A DNA stretch of 64,000 nt from SABI01 sp963677695 (GCA_963677695.2 CAXXUJ010000001.1:434001-498000); one strand, 5' to 3'. Shown: positions 42,600 to 51,832, counted from the first letter of the stretch. Notes: generated from the letters alone by a model not told the origin. A program made the numbers and translations.

Positions 42600-44678
42600 G
42601 TGAACAGTTATATTTCAGAGCTAAAACAGTTCTTCATCAACGAAAAGAAGCATCATTCTTATCGTTATACACCTGATGGAGCCGATAAATTCACTTCTTC
42701 CTTGTCTGAGAGGAATATACCTGATACAGAAAGATCCATACTCAGGCTATCCTGGGTTCTCGAACACGAGAGACCTGTAGTGCTGGCAGATGAAAAAATA
42801 TCAATGATACGGACAGTGAAGGAAATCCCTGAAATACTCACTCCCGAAGAGAGAGCGATGCTTGCTATTGTTCACAGGATTCATGAACTGGGAAAGGTCA
42901 GTAATATCAATCCCGGATACCGGCTTCTGATAGATTCCGGTACTGAGGCGAAACGCGAAGAAATCATGGCATCGATTGTTCGTCATAAGGATGCACAGAA
43001 TGCCGATGCTGTCACATATCTGACCGGATTACTCGCTGTTCTTGATGCAATCGAATCGTTTGCAGACAGATATCGACAGGAAGCAGAACGAGTAGGCAAT
43101 GCGGTTGTTGCTGAGTCCTTTTCTATCATACCGCGTAAAAAACCTGAAACGCTACTTCAGGCACTTCAGTTTTTCAGACTCCTTCACTTCTGCCTATGGG
43201 CGGACTTCACCTACCACAATACGATCGGACGGTTCGATCAGTATATGTATCCATACTATGAGGCAGATATTAAGAATGGGATTCTAGACGATGAACAAGC
43301 ACTCCATCTGATTGAGGAGTTCTTCATCTCCTTCAATAAAGACAGTGACCTCTATCCTGGAATGCAGCAGGGTGATAATGGACAGAGCATCGTCCTCGGA
43401 GGACTCCTTCCATCCGGAAAAGACGGATACAACGACCTCTCTCAGCTATGCCTGAAGGCGAGTCTCGAACTCTCTCTGATCGATCCGAAAATAAACCTGA
43501 GAGTACATAAGGAGACTCCGAAGGAACTTTATGAATTCGGGACACTCCTGACGAAACAAGGACTCGGATTTCCACAGTATTCCAATGATGATATCGTGAT
43601 TCCAGCGCTTGAAAAGTGGGGTTACTCGTCTCACCATGCTGCAGATTATGTTGTTGCAGCATGCTGGGAATTCATCATTCCCGAGGTTGCCATGGATATC
43701 GTCAATATCGATGCACTCTCCTTCCTGAAATGCATCATGCTAGCTCTTCCGGCACTGCCACACTGTGAGAACTTCGATGATTTCCTTGCAGAGTGCCATG
43801 TACACCTGAACACGCTCGTTGACCAGATTTGCAGCAATACAAACAACATCTATATGGAACCGTCTCCCCTGATATCACTCCTTATGAGCGGGACGATAGA
43901 AAGCGGTAAGGATATAAGCAAAGGAGCGCTCTACAATAATTACGGCATTCACGGTACAGGTCTCTCTTCGGCCGCTGATTCCCTGGCAGCATTAAAAAAA
44001 TATGTATTTGAAGAAAAGAGTGTGAGGAAAGAACGACTGTTGAAAGCCTTAGATACGGATTTTGAAGATGATCCTGAGTTATTCTCCCTGCTCCGTTACG
44101 ACGGTCCGAAGATGGGAAACGATGATGATTATGTGGATGCTTTCGGAGTCATGCTTCTTGACTGGTTTGCTGACGCACTGGAAGGAAGGCATAACGACCG
44201 GGGGGGGATCTATCGCGCGGGGACAGGTTCTGCAATGTATTACCTCTGGCATGCTTCTGAACTCGGAGCATCCCCAGATGGGAGAAGAAAGGGAGAAGCA
44301 TTTGCCTGCAATTATTCTCCTTCACTTTTCGCTCGAACAAAAGGTCCCGTGTCTCTTATAAGCAGTTTCTCCAAAGCTCATGCCAAGCGTGTCGCGAATG
44401 GCGGTCCGCTGACTCTTGAGCTTCATGATACTATCTTCAGAAATCCCGAGAGTATTTCTAAGGTAGCAGGACTCGTGAAGACCTACATGGACATCGGAGG
44501 GATGCAACTCCAGCTTAACAGCGTTAACCGTGATACAATGATTGATGCACAGAAATACCCGGAGAAATATCGAAATCTGATCGTCAGAGTCTGGGGATGG
44601 AGTGGTTACTTTGTTGAACTGGATACTGCCTACCAGAACCATATTATTCGAAGAACGGAGTTTGACACCTGTTCCTGA
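42600..44678 (+). CDS. Glycyl radical enzyme of unknown substrate (C-x-E type)
   Basis: The C-terminal radical loop LIVRVWGWSGYFVELDTAYQ puts the glycyl radical on Gly666. The active-site thiyl Cys is Cys355 in AACWEF, with Glu357 two residues later. Cys-x-Glu is the arrangement of the dehydratase/lyase branch (glycerol and propanediol dehydratases, choline lyase), not of pyruvate formate-lyase, which has Cys-Cys. At 692 residues it is about 100 shorter than those enzymes. Trp in both CWE and GW is unusual compared with CVE and GY. GTG 42600 is preceded by GAGAGG. It is embedded in a pentose-type locus, so its substrate is probably a polyol or sugar derivative; this is inference. Confidence 0.9.
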   Translation: MNSYISELKQFFINEKKHHSYRYTPDGADKFTSSLSERNIPDTERSILRLSWVLEHERPVVLADEKISMIRTVKEIPEILTPEERAMLAIVHRIHELGKVSNINPGYRLLIDSGTEAKREEIMASIVRHKDAQNADAVTYLTGLLAVLDAIESFADRYRQEAERVGNAVVAESFSIIPRKKPETLLQALQFFRLLHFCLWADFTYHNTIGRFDQYMYPYYEADIKNGILDDEQALHLIEEFFISFNKDSDLYPGMQQGDNGQSIVLGGLLPSGKDGYNDLSQLCLKASLELSLIDPKINLRVHKETPKELYEFGTLLTKQGLGFPQYSNDDIVIPALEKWGYSSHHAADYVVAACWEFIIPEVAMDIVNIDALSFLKCIMLALPALPHCENFDDFLAECHVHLNTLVDQICSNTNNIYMEPSPLISLLMSGTIESGKDISKGALYNNYGIHGTGLSSAADSLAALKKYVFEEKSVRKERLLKALDTDFEDDPELFSLLRYDGPKMGNDDDYVDAFGVMLLDWFADALEGRHNDRGGIYRAGTGSAMYYLWHASELGASPDGRRKGEAFACNYSPSLFARTKGPVSLISSFSKAHAKRVANGGPLTLELHDTIFRNPESISKVAGLVKTYMDIGGMQLQLNSVNRDTMIDAQKYPEKYRNLIVRVWGWSGYFVELDTAYQNHIIRRTEFDTCS

Positions 44679-44750
44679 TAGAGACTGTGATTGAGTATTC
44701 AGTAATGCATTCTTTGATACCTGTCAGAAGGTAAACAGGGAGGATAAAAA

Positions 44751-45767
44751 ATGAAAGAGGGTATATTGCTAGCAGGAAATATGATCACTGATGTCGTCAA
44801 GATTATCGGGAAATATCCTGAAAAAATGTCCCTGACCCCTATCTTTGATATCGAGTATTCCATAGGTGGAGCTGTATGCAATTGCGGTATTGATCTTGCC
44901 CGTATAGCCCCCGACCTGCCGATTACGGTGATCAGTGCCGTTGGAAAGGACTCTTTCGGACACTCAATTATGGAACAGATGGGGAAATTCAGAAACATCA
45001 ATCTTGAGCATGTGATGTATAAGGGAAGAACCTCGTTCACCGATGTAATGACCGAGAAACATACGGGATCACGTACCTTCTTCACTTACAAGGGGGCCGA
45101 CAGTCTGTTGGTTCCTGATGATTTTGACTTTTCTGCACTGCCTGGGGATCTTTTTCATATCGGGTATATCATGCTGCTGAACGGGATGGATGAGCTAGAC
45201 AGCGAATATGGCACAGCGATGGCCAGAGTTCTTCACGATGCTCAGCAGCACGGAAAGAGAACCTCGCTCGATATCGTTACCGAGGAAGGTGACCGGTATA
45301 AAACGCTCGTTCCCCCTTCGCTGAAGTATACCGATTACTGCTGCCTCAATGAATCCGAAGCACAGAGTGTGACAGATATTCCTCTACGCAATGATGAGGG
45401 AACCCTCATCAAAGAGAATTTTGCACTTGCCTGTAAGGCCTTGAAGTCAATGGGAGTCTCAACCTGGGCTGTTATTCATTCACCTGAGTACTCGGGAGGT
45501 ATTGATGAAAATGATGAATATTGCTTCTATGAATCAATCCCTCTCCCTGACGGCTATGTAAAAGGATCGGTGGGAGCTGGTGATGCGTTCGTATCGGGGA
45601 TTCTCTACGCTGCATACATGGAAAAGGCCCTTCAAGAGGCTATCTGGCTAGGATCCGCTATCGCAGTTATTTCACTATCTCAACCGGGAGCTACGGAGGC
45701 TGTCACAGATATGGATACCATAGTAAAAGCCTACAAAGAAATGGAAAAACAGATTATAAGCAGCTGA
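44751..45767 (+). CDS. PfkB-family carbohydrate kinase
   Basis: The ribokinase-fold signature is present: GGAVCNCGIDLARI in the N-terminal lid region and the C-terminal GSVGAGDAFVSGILYA, whose Asp is the catalytic base. The protein is 338 residues and starts behind GGGAGG. It lies 72 bases after the glycyl radical enzyme gene and is probably the last gene of the operon. It has little in common with adenosine or fructose kinases outside the signature, so the substrate is open. It may phosphorylate a second product of the pathway, distinct from the substrate of the FGGY kinase. Confidence 0.88.
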   Translation: MKEGILLAGNMITDVVKIIGKYPEKMSLTPIFDIEYSIGGAVCNCGIDLARIAPDLPITVISAVGKDSFGHSIMEQMGKFRNINLEHVMYKGRTSFTDVMTEKHTGSRTFFTYKGADSLLVPDDFDFSALPGDLFHIGYIMLLNGMDELDSEYGTAMARVLHDAQQHGKRTSLDIVTEEGDRYKTLVPPSLKYTDYCCLNESEAQSVTDIPLRNDEGTLIKENFALACKALKSMGVSTWAVIHSPEYSGGIDENDEYCFYESIPLPDGYVKGSVGAGDAFVSGILYAAYMEKALQEAIWLGSAIAVISLSQPGATEAVTDMDTIVKAYKEMEKQIISS

Positions 45768-45875
45768 CTGCTTCCATTTCTTGAAAAGTCAGATAAAAGC
45801 ATATATCGTAAACAGGTATCTTCCAATTTTCTATTGGTTGTAAAAGCTCCTTGTCCTTTGTATCGGAACTTTACG

Positions 45876-45904
45876 TTGCTCTTACGTTATATAAAAGGTA
45901 TAAT
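45876..45904 (+). promoter_or_regulatory. Predicted promoter of the disrupted lipoprotein gene
   Basis: TTGCTC (45876-45881) and a perfect TATAAT (45899-45904) are 17 bases apart, 36 bases before the ATG at 45941. Confidence 0.5.
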
Positions 45905-45940
45905 ACTTAAAGCACACACGTAATTCCGGAGGTATCTCTT

Positions 45941-46763
45941 ATGACACACAGACTCCTGAAACTGTCCGCGGCTCTCTTCATTCTTCTTCTTACCTGCGGT
46001 TTCATTCTTTCCTGTTACCTGCGGTTTCATTCTTTCCTGTTCCCTTATCTTCCCTACAGCGCCCCCCTCCTGTGAAATCAGGATAGACGGGACAGCATCC
46101 CCGGTGACAGTTACACTGACCTCTGATAATTCTGATGCGGTGATCTACTACACCGATGAGGGAACTAATCCTGATCCTGACGACTGGTTCGGACCGACCA
46201 TGAAGTACGACGGTCCGTTCGAACTGTATCAGGCAGCTACGATCAAAGCCGTTGCTGTAGCAGATAGAGAGACAGGAGATATCACTTGCCGTGATATAGA
46301 TGTCACCCCGGTCACGCTGAGCATCGGCGAATCCCATAGTTTCAACGGACTTGTTCTCACCTTGGATGATATTCTCTGGTACAGCTACGAAACCTATTCA
46401 CATACGATAACTGAGACTGACAAAGTTGCCCTTCAGTTCTCAGTTAAAAATCAGACGGGAAAGGAGCTTGATACCAACCCTCTCTATTCCTGGGGATATC
46501 TGATTGAGAATCCGGGATCCTACCAGCTGAATTCTGTGTATTCTCTCTATTCGGACCAGTCTAATCTCGAACTCTTTGACAGCTACGCCCTTCTGTCCGG
46601 TTCTCAGGTAAGGGACGGAACTCTGTTCATGGAAGTTTCCCCCGGATCAACCAGTTTCGTGTTCAAGGGGAGTGCGCCATATTATGATGATGGCTACACT
46701 CAGATCGGATACTATTTCGAGGTTCCGTTCAGCCGTTCGGATATCGATGTAGTAAGTCCGTGA
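45941..46763 (+). pseudogene. Lipoprotein with CHB_HEX_C_1 domain, frameshifted by a tandem duplication
   Basis: From ATG 45941 the frame encodes a signal peptide (MTHRLLKLSAALFILLLTCGFILSC) with a lipobox. A 25-bp unit is present twice at 45990-46039 and shifts the frame to a stop near 46072. With one copy removed, the frame is open to 46763 (265 residues). The mature protein then begins with a chitobiase C-terminal-like domain (SPVTVTLTSDNSDAVIYYTDEGTNPDP...ATIKAVAV), followed by a beta domain resembling DUF4352 (DKVALQFSVKNQTGKEL). GGAGGT precedes the ATG. The gene may be reversibly switched or recently inactivated. Confidence 0.8.
45990..46039. repeat. 25-bp tandem duplication inside a lipoprotein signal peptide
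   Basis: Two exact adjacent copies at 45990-46014 and 46015-46039, beginning TTACCTGCGG and ending TCTTTCCTG. Since 25 is not a multiple of three, gain or loss of a unit changes the reading frame. Confidence 0.9.
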
Positions 46764-46819
46764 TATGAATCCTTCTCATGCATACCGCAGAGCACCAGGA
46801 TAGATATTCGGGCAGTGTT

Positions 46820-46846
46820 TTGACTTTAAAAAAAGTGTAGTATACT
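46820..46846 (+). promoter_or_regulatory. Predicted promoter giving a leaderless mRNA
   Basis: TTGACT (46820-46825) lies 15 bases before TATACT (46841-46846); TTTTGA at 46818 would give 17. The next start codon is at 46854, only 7 bases after the -10 element, and there is no ribosome binding site. Confidence 0.5.
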
Positions 46847-46853
46847 CATTACC

Positions 46854-47858
46854 ATGAAAAGGATTGATGATTCAGTCATTGCATGGCTCCTTGAAAAGGA
46901 CAACCCTTCAGTCCGTTACCTGACGCTGAGGAACCTGCTGGGGCGACCTTCCTCCGATAGTGGTGTTCTGGAAGCTTCAACATCCATTATGACAACGGGA
47001 CCTGTCCCGTTGGTTCTTTCACTGCAAAGCAGTGACGGCTCCTGGGGAGACCCTGACCGTTTCTACCGGGACAAGTACAAGGGAACCTCCTGGACTCTTC
47101 TCCTCCTTGCAGAACTTGGCGCAGATAGAAGTTCCCCTGCAGTTCAGAAGGCCTGCCAGTTCATTCTTGGTAATTCCTTCTCTCCCGAGGGTGGAGGTTT
47201 CTCCTACGACCGCAGCGCAGTCACACATACAGGTCTTCCTGGCTGTGTCATTCCCTGTTTGACAGGAAATATGGTCTACGCTCTCATCCGGTTAGGATAT
47301 CTGGAGGATCCACGTGTTCAGGAAGCTATCAACTGGATCTGTACCTACCAGAGAACTGATGATGGGGATACCGGAAAACCGGAGGGACCACTCTATAATC
47401 GCCTGAAATCATGTTTCAGTTCACACACCTGCTTCATGGGAGCTGCCAAAGTGCTGAAGGCACTTGCATCAATCCCCGACGAAGCGAGAAGCGATGCTGT
47501 CAGACAGAAGATCTCAGAGCTGAGTGAATTCTTCCTGATTCATCACCTGTACAAAAAGAGTCATGACCTGGAAAAGGTATCGAGACCGGGATGGCTCAAA
47601 TTCCGCTTTCCTCAGATGTACCAGACCGATATGCTTGAACTCCTTGTTCTCTTCGATTCCCTGGGAATTCAGGACGAACGTCTCAATGAGGCATTGGACC
47701 TTTTGGAAGGAAAACTGACAGAAGGAAGGCTGAAGCTGGAAGCCAGCTTCAACGGAAAGACGATCATCAACATAGAACAGAAAGGGAAACCGTCGAAATG
47801 GCTCACCTATCAGGCGATGTATGTGCTCACACGTCTGCGTGGTTATGTAATCACCTGA
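46854..47858 (+). CDS. Prenyltransferase/squalene-cyclase-like alpha/alpha-toroid protein
   Basis: The 334-residue soluble protein has repeated helical pairs with the QW-like element LQSSDGSWGDP and later GGGFSYDR, PCLTGNMVYALIRLGY and VQEAINWICTYQRTDDG. This is the pattern of the terpenoid-cyclase/protein-prenyltransferase alpha/alpha toroid. No catalytic DxDD motif is visible. Relatives are often annotated vaguely (for example as nitrogen-fixation-like), and no activity is established. The start at ATG 46854 is favoured by the adjacent -10 element. It probably acts with the small gene downstream, although a 23-base gap separates them. Confidence 0.75.
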   Translation: MKRIDDSVIAWLLEKDNPSVRYLTLRNLLGRPSSDSGVLEASTSIMTTGPVPLVLSLQSSDGSWGDPDRFYRDKYKGTSWTLLLLAELGADRSSPAVQKACQFILGNSFSPEGGGFSYDRSAVTHTGLPGCVIPCLTGNMVYALIRLGYLEDPRVQEAINWICTYQRTDDGDTGKPEGPLYNRLKSCFSSHTCFMGAAKVLKALASIPDEARSDAVRQKISELSEFFLIHHLYKKSHDLEKVSRPGWLKFRFPQMYQTDMLELLVLFDSLGIQDERLNEALDLLEGKLTEGRLKLEASFNGKTIINIEQKGKPSKWLTYQAMYVLTRLRGYVIT

Positions 47859-47881
47859 AGATGAAAAACGGGAGAAAGTGT

Positions 47882-48205
47882 ATGGATATCGTATGGAAAG
47901 AAGAAGGGATCTATCACCTTATTCTCAATGACAGAGTCATCACACAGGAAATCCTGAAAGAGAGGGTGCGTCTTCTTCATACCCACCTTTCCCGGGACAA
48001 CCCCGCTTACATTCTCCTCATCATCATCGCCGAACACGCCGAGTATGACTCTGAAGAAACTCATTATTCACTCTCCTCCATTTTCGATGAAGAACTGGCC
48101 GATTTTCACGGAATCCCGAGAAGGACTGCAATGTTCAATCATTACAGGAATGATTCGAAATATGGGAATGTGCGGTTCTTCACTGACAGGGAGGAGGCCG
48201 TTTAA
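47882..48205 (+). CDS. Small protein of unknown function
   Basis: I choose ATG 47882 (MDIVWKEEGIYHLI), preceded by GGGAGAAAG; the longer frame overlaps the upstream gene. The 107-residue protein has a strand-rich N terminus, a RLLHTHLSRDNPAYILLIIIAEHAEY segment and a charged C terminus with NHYRNDSKYGNVRFF. I do not recognise a family. It shares an operon with the toroid protein. Confidence 0.6.
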   Translation: MDIVWKEEGIYHLILNDRVITQEILKERVRLLHTHLSRDNPAYILLIIIAEHAEYDSEETHYSLSSIFDEELADFHGIPRRTAMFNHYRNDSKYGNVRFFTDREEAV

Positions 48206-48346
48206 TGGCTGAAGGAATTCATAGAATACACATATACTGAAACATGAGTTCCTTCCCATGAAGAGAGAGTTCTTGATGTATGACACTCATGGGGTGCATA
48301 CGGACTGACCGGTACCATTTCATTACGATCTACGTAACAGCAGCAC

Positions 48347-48796
48347 CTACTCTATGAGTTCAAATTCCAGTGTGATGGTATAACCGCCGATACTTTTCTG
48401 TTCGGTATACACCACTCCCGCCTCGCGTGATGGAGTACCCATTCCTCTGGGTTCGCTCCACTCGTAGAGAGTCGGTCCCGAGCCGTACAGAGCGATCTCG
48501 AAATAAGCGGGTTCTCCACCCATGAAGAGGAATCCGGTATCGGCTGTTATGGTATAATCCGCAGAATAACTGGAGCCGTTCCAGGCTCTGTAGGACATAT
48601 GGAATGTCCCCTCTTCCGTTTCATAATACGTACCGTTGACTATATAGCTTGGAACTGCCGGATTATTATCCGACAGATATTGGGGTGTATACACCCATGA
48701 ATATCCTATGTAGGTCTCACCCGGACTTCCGAAAAAACAGCTCGCAAATCCAAACAGAACCAGTACCGTAATAGAAATCAACAGTAACTTCTTCAT
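48347..48796 (-). CDS. Small lipoprotein of unknown function
   Basis: ATG 48796 (MKKLLLISITVLVLFGFASC) follows AGGAGGGAG. The lipobox FASC gives an acylated Cys at residue 20. The mature part of about 130 residues is rich in Tyr, Ser and Gly, and its alternating strand pattern (TFHMSYRAW, SADYTITADTG, AYFEIALYG) suggests a small beta barrel or lipocalin-like fold. No family is recognised. It is monocistronic. Confidence 0.75.
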   Translation of the reverse strand: MKKLLLISITVLVLFGFASCFFGSPGETYIGYSWVYTPQYLSDNNPAVPSYIVNGTYYETEEGTFHMSYRAWNGSSYSADYTITADTGFLFMGGEPAYFEIALYGSGPTLYEWSEPRGMGTPSREAGVVYTEQKSIGGYTITLEFELIE

Positions 48797-48999
48797 CATC
48801 TCCCTCCTTGCACGTGAGCGTGCATTATCCACTGATGGAAGGCGATTCGATGAAGGTAATCAAGAGACACAGATAACGCTGCACTCAGGTTTTCTTATAT
48901 GCTCAACCTCTTTTTACATCTATTATTGTAAAACCGGCTGAGAGCGAAGTAAAGGTTCACAGAGGGCGTATCACGAGATTAGATATTATTCCAGAAACA

Positions 49000-50073
49000 C
49001 TATGCCCATTCCGGGATATCCACCCCGTGGGCGAGCGCCAGCTCCTTCAGTTCATCTATCTGAGCAGCAGAGAGGGGAATCCCCTTCTCTCTTCTTTCCT
49101 TTTCCAACTCAGCAAGCCCTTCGCCTGGGATATGGAGGGCTTCGCCAGTGGAAGGGGATACAATGGACTTCAGTTCTTCTTTCCAGGCGTTCATCCTGTC
49201 GTAGAACAGATCCATCTCCATCAGCCTTGAAGGGTCGATAGCTAGGGTTAGGTGTGTCGTCCCCGATACCTTCTCCGGTTCCTTGTACATGCTCGGCAGA
49301 TCCCTGAGGAAGGGACCGCCCGACATCACTCCTGTCAGGATATCCATGGCGAGGGCGAGAGCAAAACCCTTGTGAAGTGCCATGGGGAGCATGAATCCCT
49401 TATACCCGGCAGCGGGATCGGTTGTAGGATTACCTTGGGGATCGAGTGCCCAGGAGTCGGGAATGGAAGTCCCTTCCTGTATCGCAGTGAGGAGCTTTCC
49501 GAGTGCGACCGAGGAGAGGGAGATATCGACTGAGAAGGGAGGATGGTCCTTCATGGGAACCGAGATGGCAATAGGATTGTTTCCTACCACGGCATCCTGA
49601 AAGGATGGCATGGTGATCATCTTCGGGACGTTCGTCGTCACGATACCGATCATTCCCTGTTCTGCAGCCTTGAGCGAATAGAGGCCGGCAGCCCCGAAGT
49701 GGTTGCTGCTTTTCGCCCACACCAGTCCGATACCGTACTGTTTCGCTTTTTCCATGGCATGAGACATCGCTGTATCGGCGGCGATGAAACCGAGCACACG
49801 GTCTCCGTCCACAACTCCCATGGGAGTTCCCGGGATATCATGAAAGGTGACATTTGCCGTGGGATTCATCGTTCCGTTTCCAAGACGCTTGAGGTAGGTC
49901 TTCACCCGGTATACCCCGTGGGTGTCGATGCCTCTGAGGTTGGAAAGGACGAGCATCTTTGCGGCACGCTGCGCGTGCTCGGGGATAACACCGACTGAGA
50001 GAAAGAGATCGGTGACGAAATTCTCAAGGGAGCGATGGTTTACAAGGGAAGGAGATGCGTTTTCTGTATTCAT
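49000..50073 (-). CDS. Ldh-family (malate/L-lactate/ureidoglycolate) dehydrogenase
   Basis: The protein belongs to the COG2055 NAD(P)-dependent dehydrogenases, which differ in fold from classical malate dehydrogenase. Visible motifs are LRGIDTHGVYRV (with catalytic His), VKSSNHFGAAGLYSLKAAEQGMIGIVTTN-type sequence, the VGNNPIAI segment, and GYKGFMLPMALHKGFALALAMDILTGVMSGG. At 357 residues it is full length and cytoplasmic. Members oxidise L-lactate, malate, ureidoglycolate or 2,3-diketo-L-gulonate; which applies here is unclear. It lies 58 bases beyond the hipA-like gene on the same strand. Confidence 0.9.
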   Translation of the reverse strand: MNTENASPSLVNHRSLENFVTDLFLSVGVIPEHAQRAAKMLVLSNLRGIDTHGVYRVKTYLKRLGNGTMNPTANVTFHDIPGTPMGVVDGDRVLGFIAADTAMSHAMEKAKQYGIGLVWAKSSNHFGAAGLYSLKAAEQGMIGIVTTNVPKMITMPSFQDAVVGNNPIAISVPMKDHPPFSVDISLSSVALGKLLTAIQEGTSIPDSWALDPQGNPTTDPAAGYKGFMLPMALHKGFALALAMDILTGVMSGGPFLRDLPSMYKEPEKVSGTTHLTLAIDPSRLMEMDLFYDRMNAWKEELKSIVSPSTGEALHIPGEGLAELEKERREKGIPLSAAQIDELKELALAHGVDIPEWA

Positions 50074-50131
50074 GATCCTATCTTATACTACATCAGAGAC
50101 AGAAACATCAGATATTTTCAGAGAATATGAA

Positions 50132-51358
50132 TTAGGAGAGTCCCAGCCTCTGACCGATCAGCTTTGTCATGGTATGGCTCACACCATGCTCAGCAGCAAA
50201 AGAATACCAGGAGGTTAAAGCTGATTTCGTCTGTTCTATGATCTCCTTCATGCGTGGTGCAGATATATCAGCTTCCCGACCTAGAAGAAGCAGATGTTCT
50301 TCCCCTGGATCTCTTCCCTCCCCCATCACCATAGTGCTCTGCTCACCTGAGGGCCCTGAAGAGAAGGTAAGGTCATAGGCTGGAGAGATTGTCCACGTTC
50401 CTGTAGAGGACATGAGAAAGCTGAAGTTTTTCGCATGATCATCGCGGTTATGAGCAAGCACATTGAAAACTGCAAGACGATACATCTTCTCGACTTCCCG
50501 TGCATCCTTCGTCAGCATGAATGTCAGTTGAAGCAGATCAGCATAATCCAGGGAAGGGACTCTGTGATCGGCATGGAGAAGGCCGCTCACGGAATGGACA
50601 TGGACCCGTTTCCCCCGATCCCTGTCAAAACGTCTCACAGCGAAGAAACCAGGTCCAAGATCGGAAGGAAACAGATGGGTAGCGGGCATATCAACTCCCG
50701 CTGCCTGTGCCATCAATGCATATACATATTCGATTGCTCCTGCATCCAATCCGTCCTGTGTATTGGGGAATTTCACCAGCCAGGGATGAAAACCACTCGC
50801 AGTTTCTCCCCTTCCGTGCATGATATATTCATAATCCTCTGAAACACCTATCATCGTCTTCGGTCTTGCACCGGCGAAAGAGCCGTTGAGCTCAATGAGT
50901 TCATTCAGTACTTCCTCTGCTGAACCCTGGAGGACGCTTTGGATATCACGCGCAATCGTATCAAGACAGAGCTGTCCATACTGTTCATCAGAGGTCGTCT
51001 CAGGCCTGTACACCAGAGCACCGATTCCATTGCTGCCGACCGAAGAAAGCCGTTCCAGCACAGAGATTTCAGAAGGAAGAATACCTCGGGAAAGAGCAGC
51101 CCTGTCAAACAGAAGCCGTCCCCACCCGTCCGGAAGGGAATCATTGAACACCCCGGGAAGTCCTTCAAACAGGGAACGATCACCTGACAGCACTCCAGAG
51201 GAGAGGGGCAGAGTGAAAGGTGAGATCTCCATCCCCTTTTCTATGAAGGATGAATCATATTCAAAAAATATTCGGTGGTCACGTTCCGCCAGACGCCCGA
51301 CGGTAATTAGATCGGAGCCGAAATCAAGTCCTACTTCCAAAGATGTAACACTGCTCAT
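50132..51358 (-). CDS. hipA: HipA-like serine/threonine kinase toxin
   Basis: The N-terminal DUF/HipA_N domain (GLDFGSDLITVGRLAERD, LPDGWGRLLFDRA) is followed by the HipA_C kinase-like domain: HGRGETASGFHPWLVKFP, the FAVRRFDRD segment, the catalytic loop HNRDDHAKNFSF and SPAYDLTFS with the metal-binding Asp. HipA of E. coli phosphorylates glutamyl-tRNA synthetase. The first start ATG 51358 overlaps the end of the HipB-like gene by 4 bases. The order antitoxin then toxin is that of hipBA. All kinase residues that I can see are conserved. Confidence 0.88.
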   Translation of the reverse strand: MSSVTSLEVGLDFGSDLITVGRLAERDHRIFFEYDSSFIEKGMEISPFTLPLSSGVLSGDRSLFEGLPGVFNDSLPDGWGRLLFDRAALSRGILPSEISVLERLSSVGSNGIGALVYRPETTSDEQYGQLCLDTIARDIQSVLQGSAEEVLNELIELNGSFAGARPKTMIGVSEDYEYIMHGRGETASGFHPWLVKFPNTQDGLDAGAIEYVYALMAQAAGVDMPATHLFPSDLGPGFFAVRRFDRDRGKRVHVHSVSGLLHADHRVPSLDYADLLQLTFMLTKDAREVEKMYRLAVFNVLAHNRDDHAKNFSFLMSSTGTWTISPAYDLTFSSGPSGEQSTMVMGEGRDPGEEHLLLLGREADISAPRMKEIIEQTKSALTSWYSFAAEHGVSHTMTKLIGQRLGLS

Positions 51359-51663
51359 GTTTTCCTCCCCCTTTTCCTTTCAGGTTTCCTGTCAGCCTTG
51401 AGTACTTCATCCAAAGAGGAAAACTCTCTCTTCTTCATTCCAGTTGCCTGAACAACGTCTGAAAGCATCCCGAGCACCATCATGAGTTTGAGTAGGGACT
51501 CAAGAGATATCATACCCTGCCGCTCGAACCTGCGAAGCGTCGCTAGCGGTACGCCAGAGCGCAGGGAGAGTCCTTCCTGCGTCAGGTTCTGCTGAAGCCG
51601 CTGACTTCGGAGGTTCTGTGCTATTTCACGCTGAGCTTTTGAAGGTGATATAAGTGATATCAT
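51355..51663 (-). CDS. hipB: HipB-like XRE antitoxin
   Basis: This 102-residue protein contains an XRE HTH (AQREIAQNLRSQRLQQNLTQEGLSLRSGVPLATLRRFERQGMISLESLLKLMMVLG), followed by a basic C terminus (KADRKPERKRGRKT). It would dimerise, repress the operon and bind the HipA-like kinase. The gene ends inside the hipA-like start. AT-rich sequence with GATATCA/TGATATC-type half sites lies just upstream and may hold the operator. Confidence 0.85.
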   Translation of the reverse strand: MISLISPSKAQREIAQNLRSQRLQQNLTQEGLSLRSGVPLATLRRFERQGMISLESLLKLMMVLGMLSDVVQATGMKKREFSSLDEVLKADRKPERKRGRKT

Positions 51664-51832
51664 AGTATGAATTATCTCCTCTATTTCATTATAACTGATA
51701 TTATATTATTATTTCAATAGAAAACGAGCCTATCATTTTTTCGTATTTCGCTATTTTTCATCTTTCCTTCCGTTCCCGACCATATCGGGGTACACTTTAA
51801 AAACCGTATCACATATCTTCCGGAGGAAAAGA

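Noticed and set aside
28634..45767. Sulfoquinovose sulfo-transketolase pathway
   Set aside because: The split transketolase fits, but there is no sulfoquinovosidase or sulfoacetaldehyde reductase-type gene, and the glycyl radical enzyme is much shorter than isethionate or DHPS lyases.
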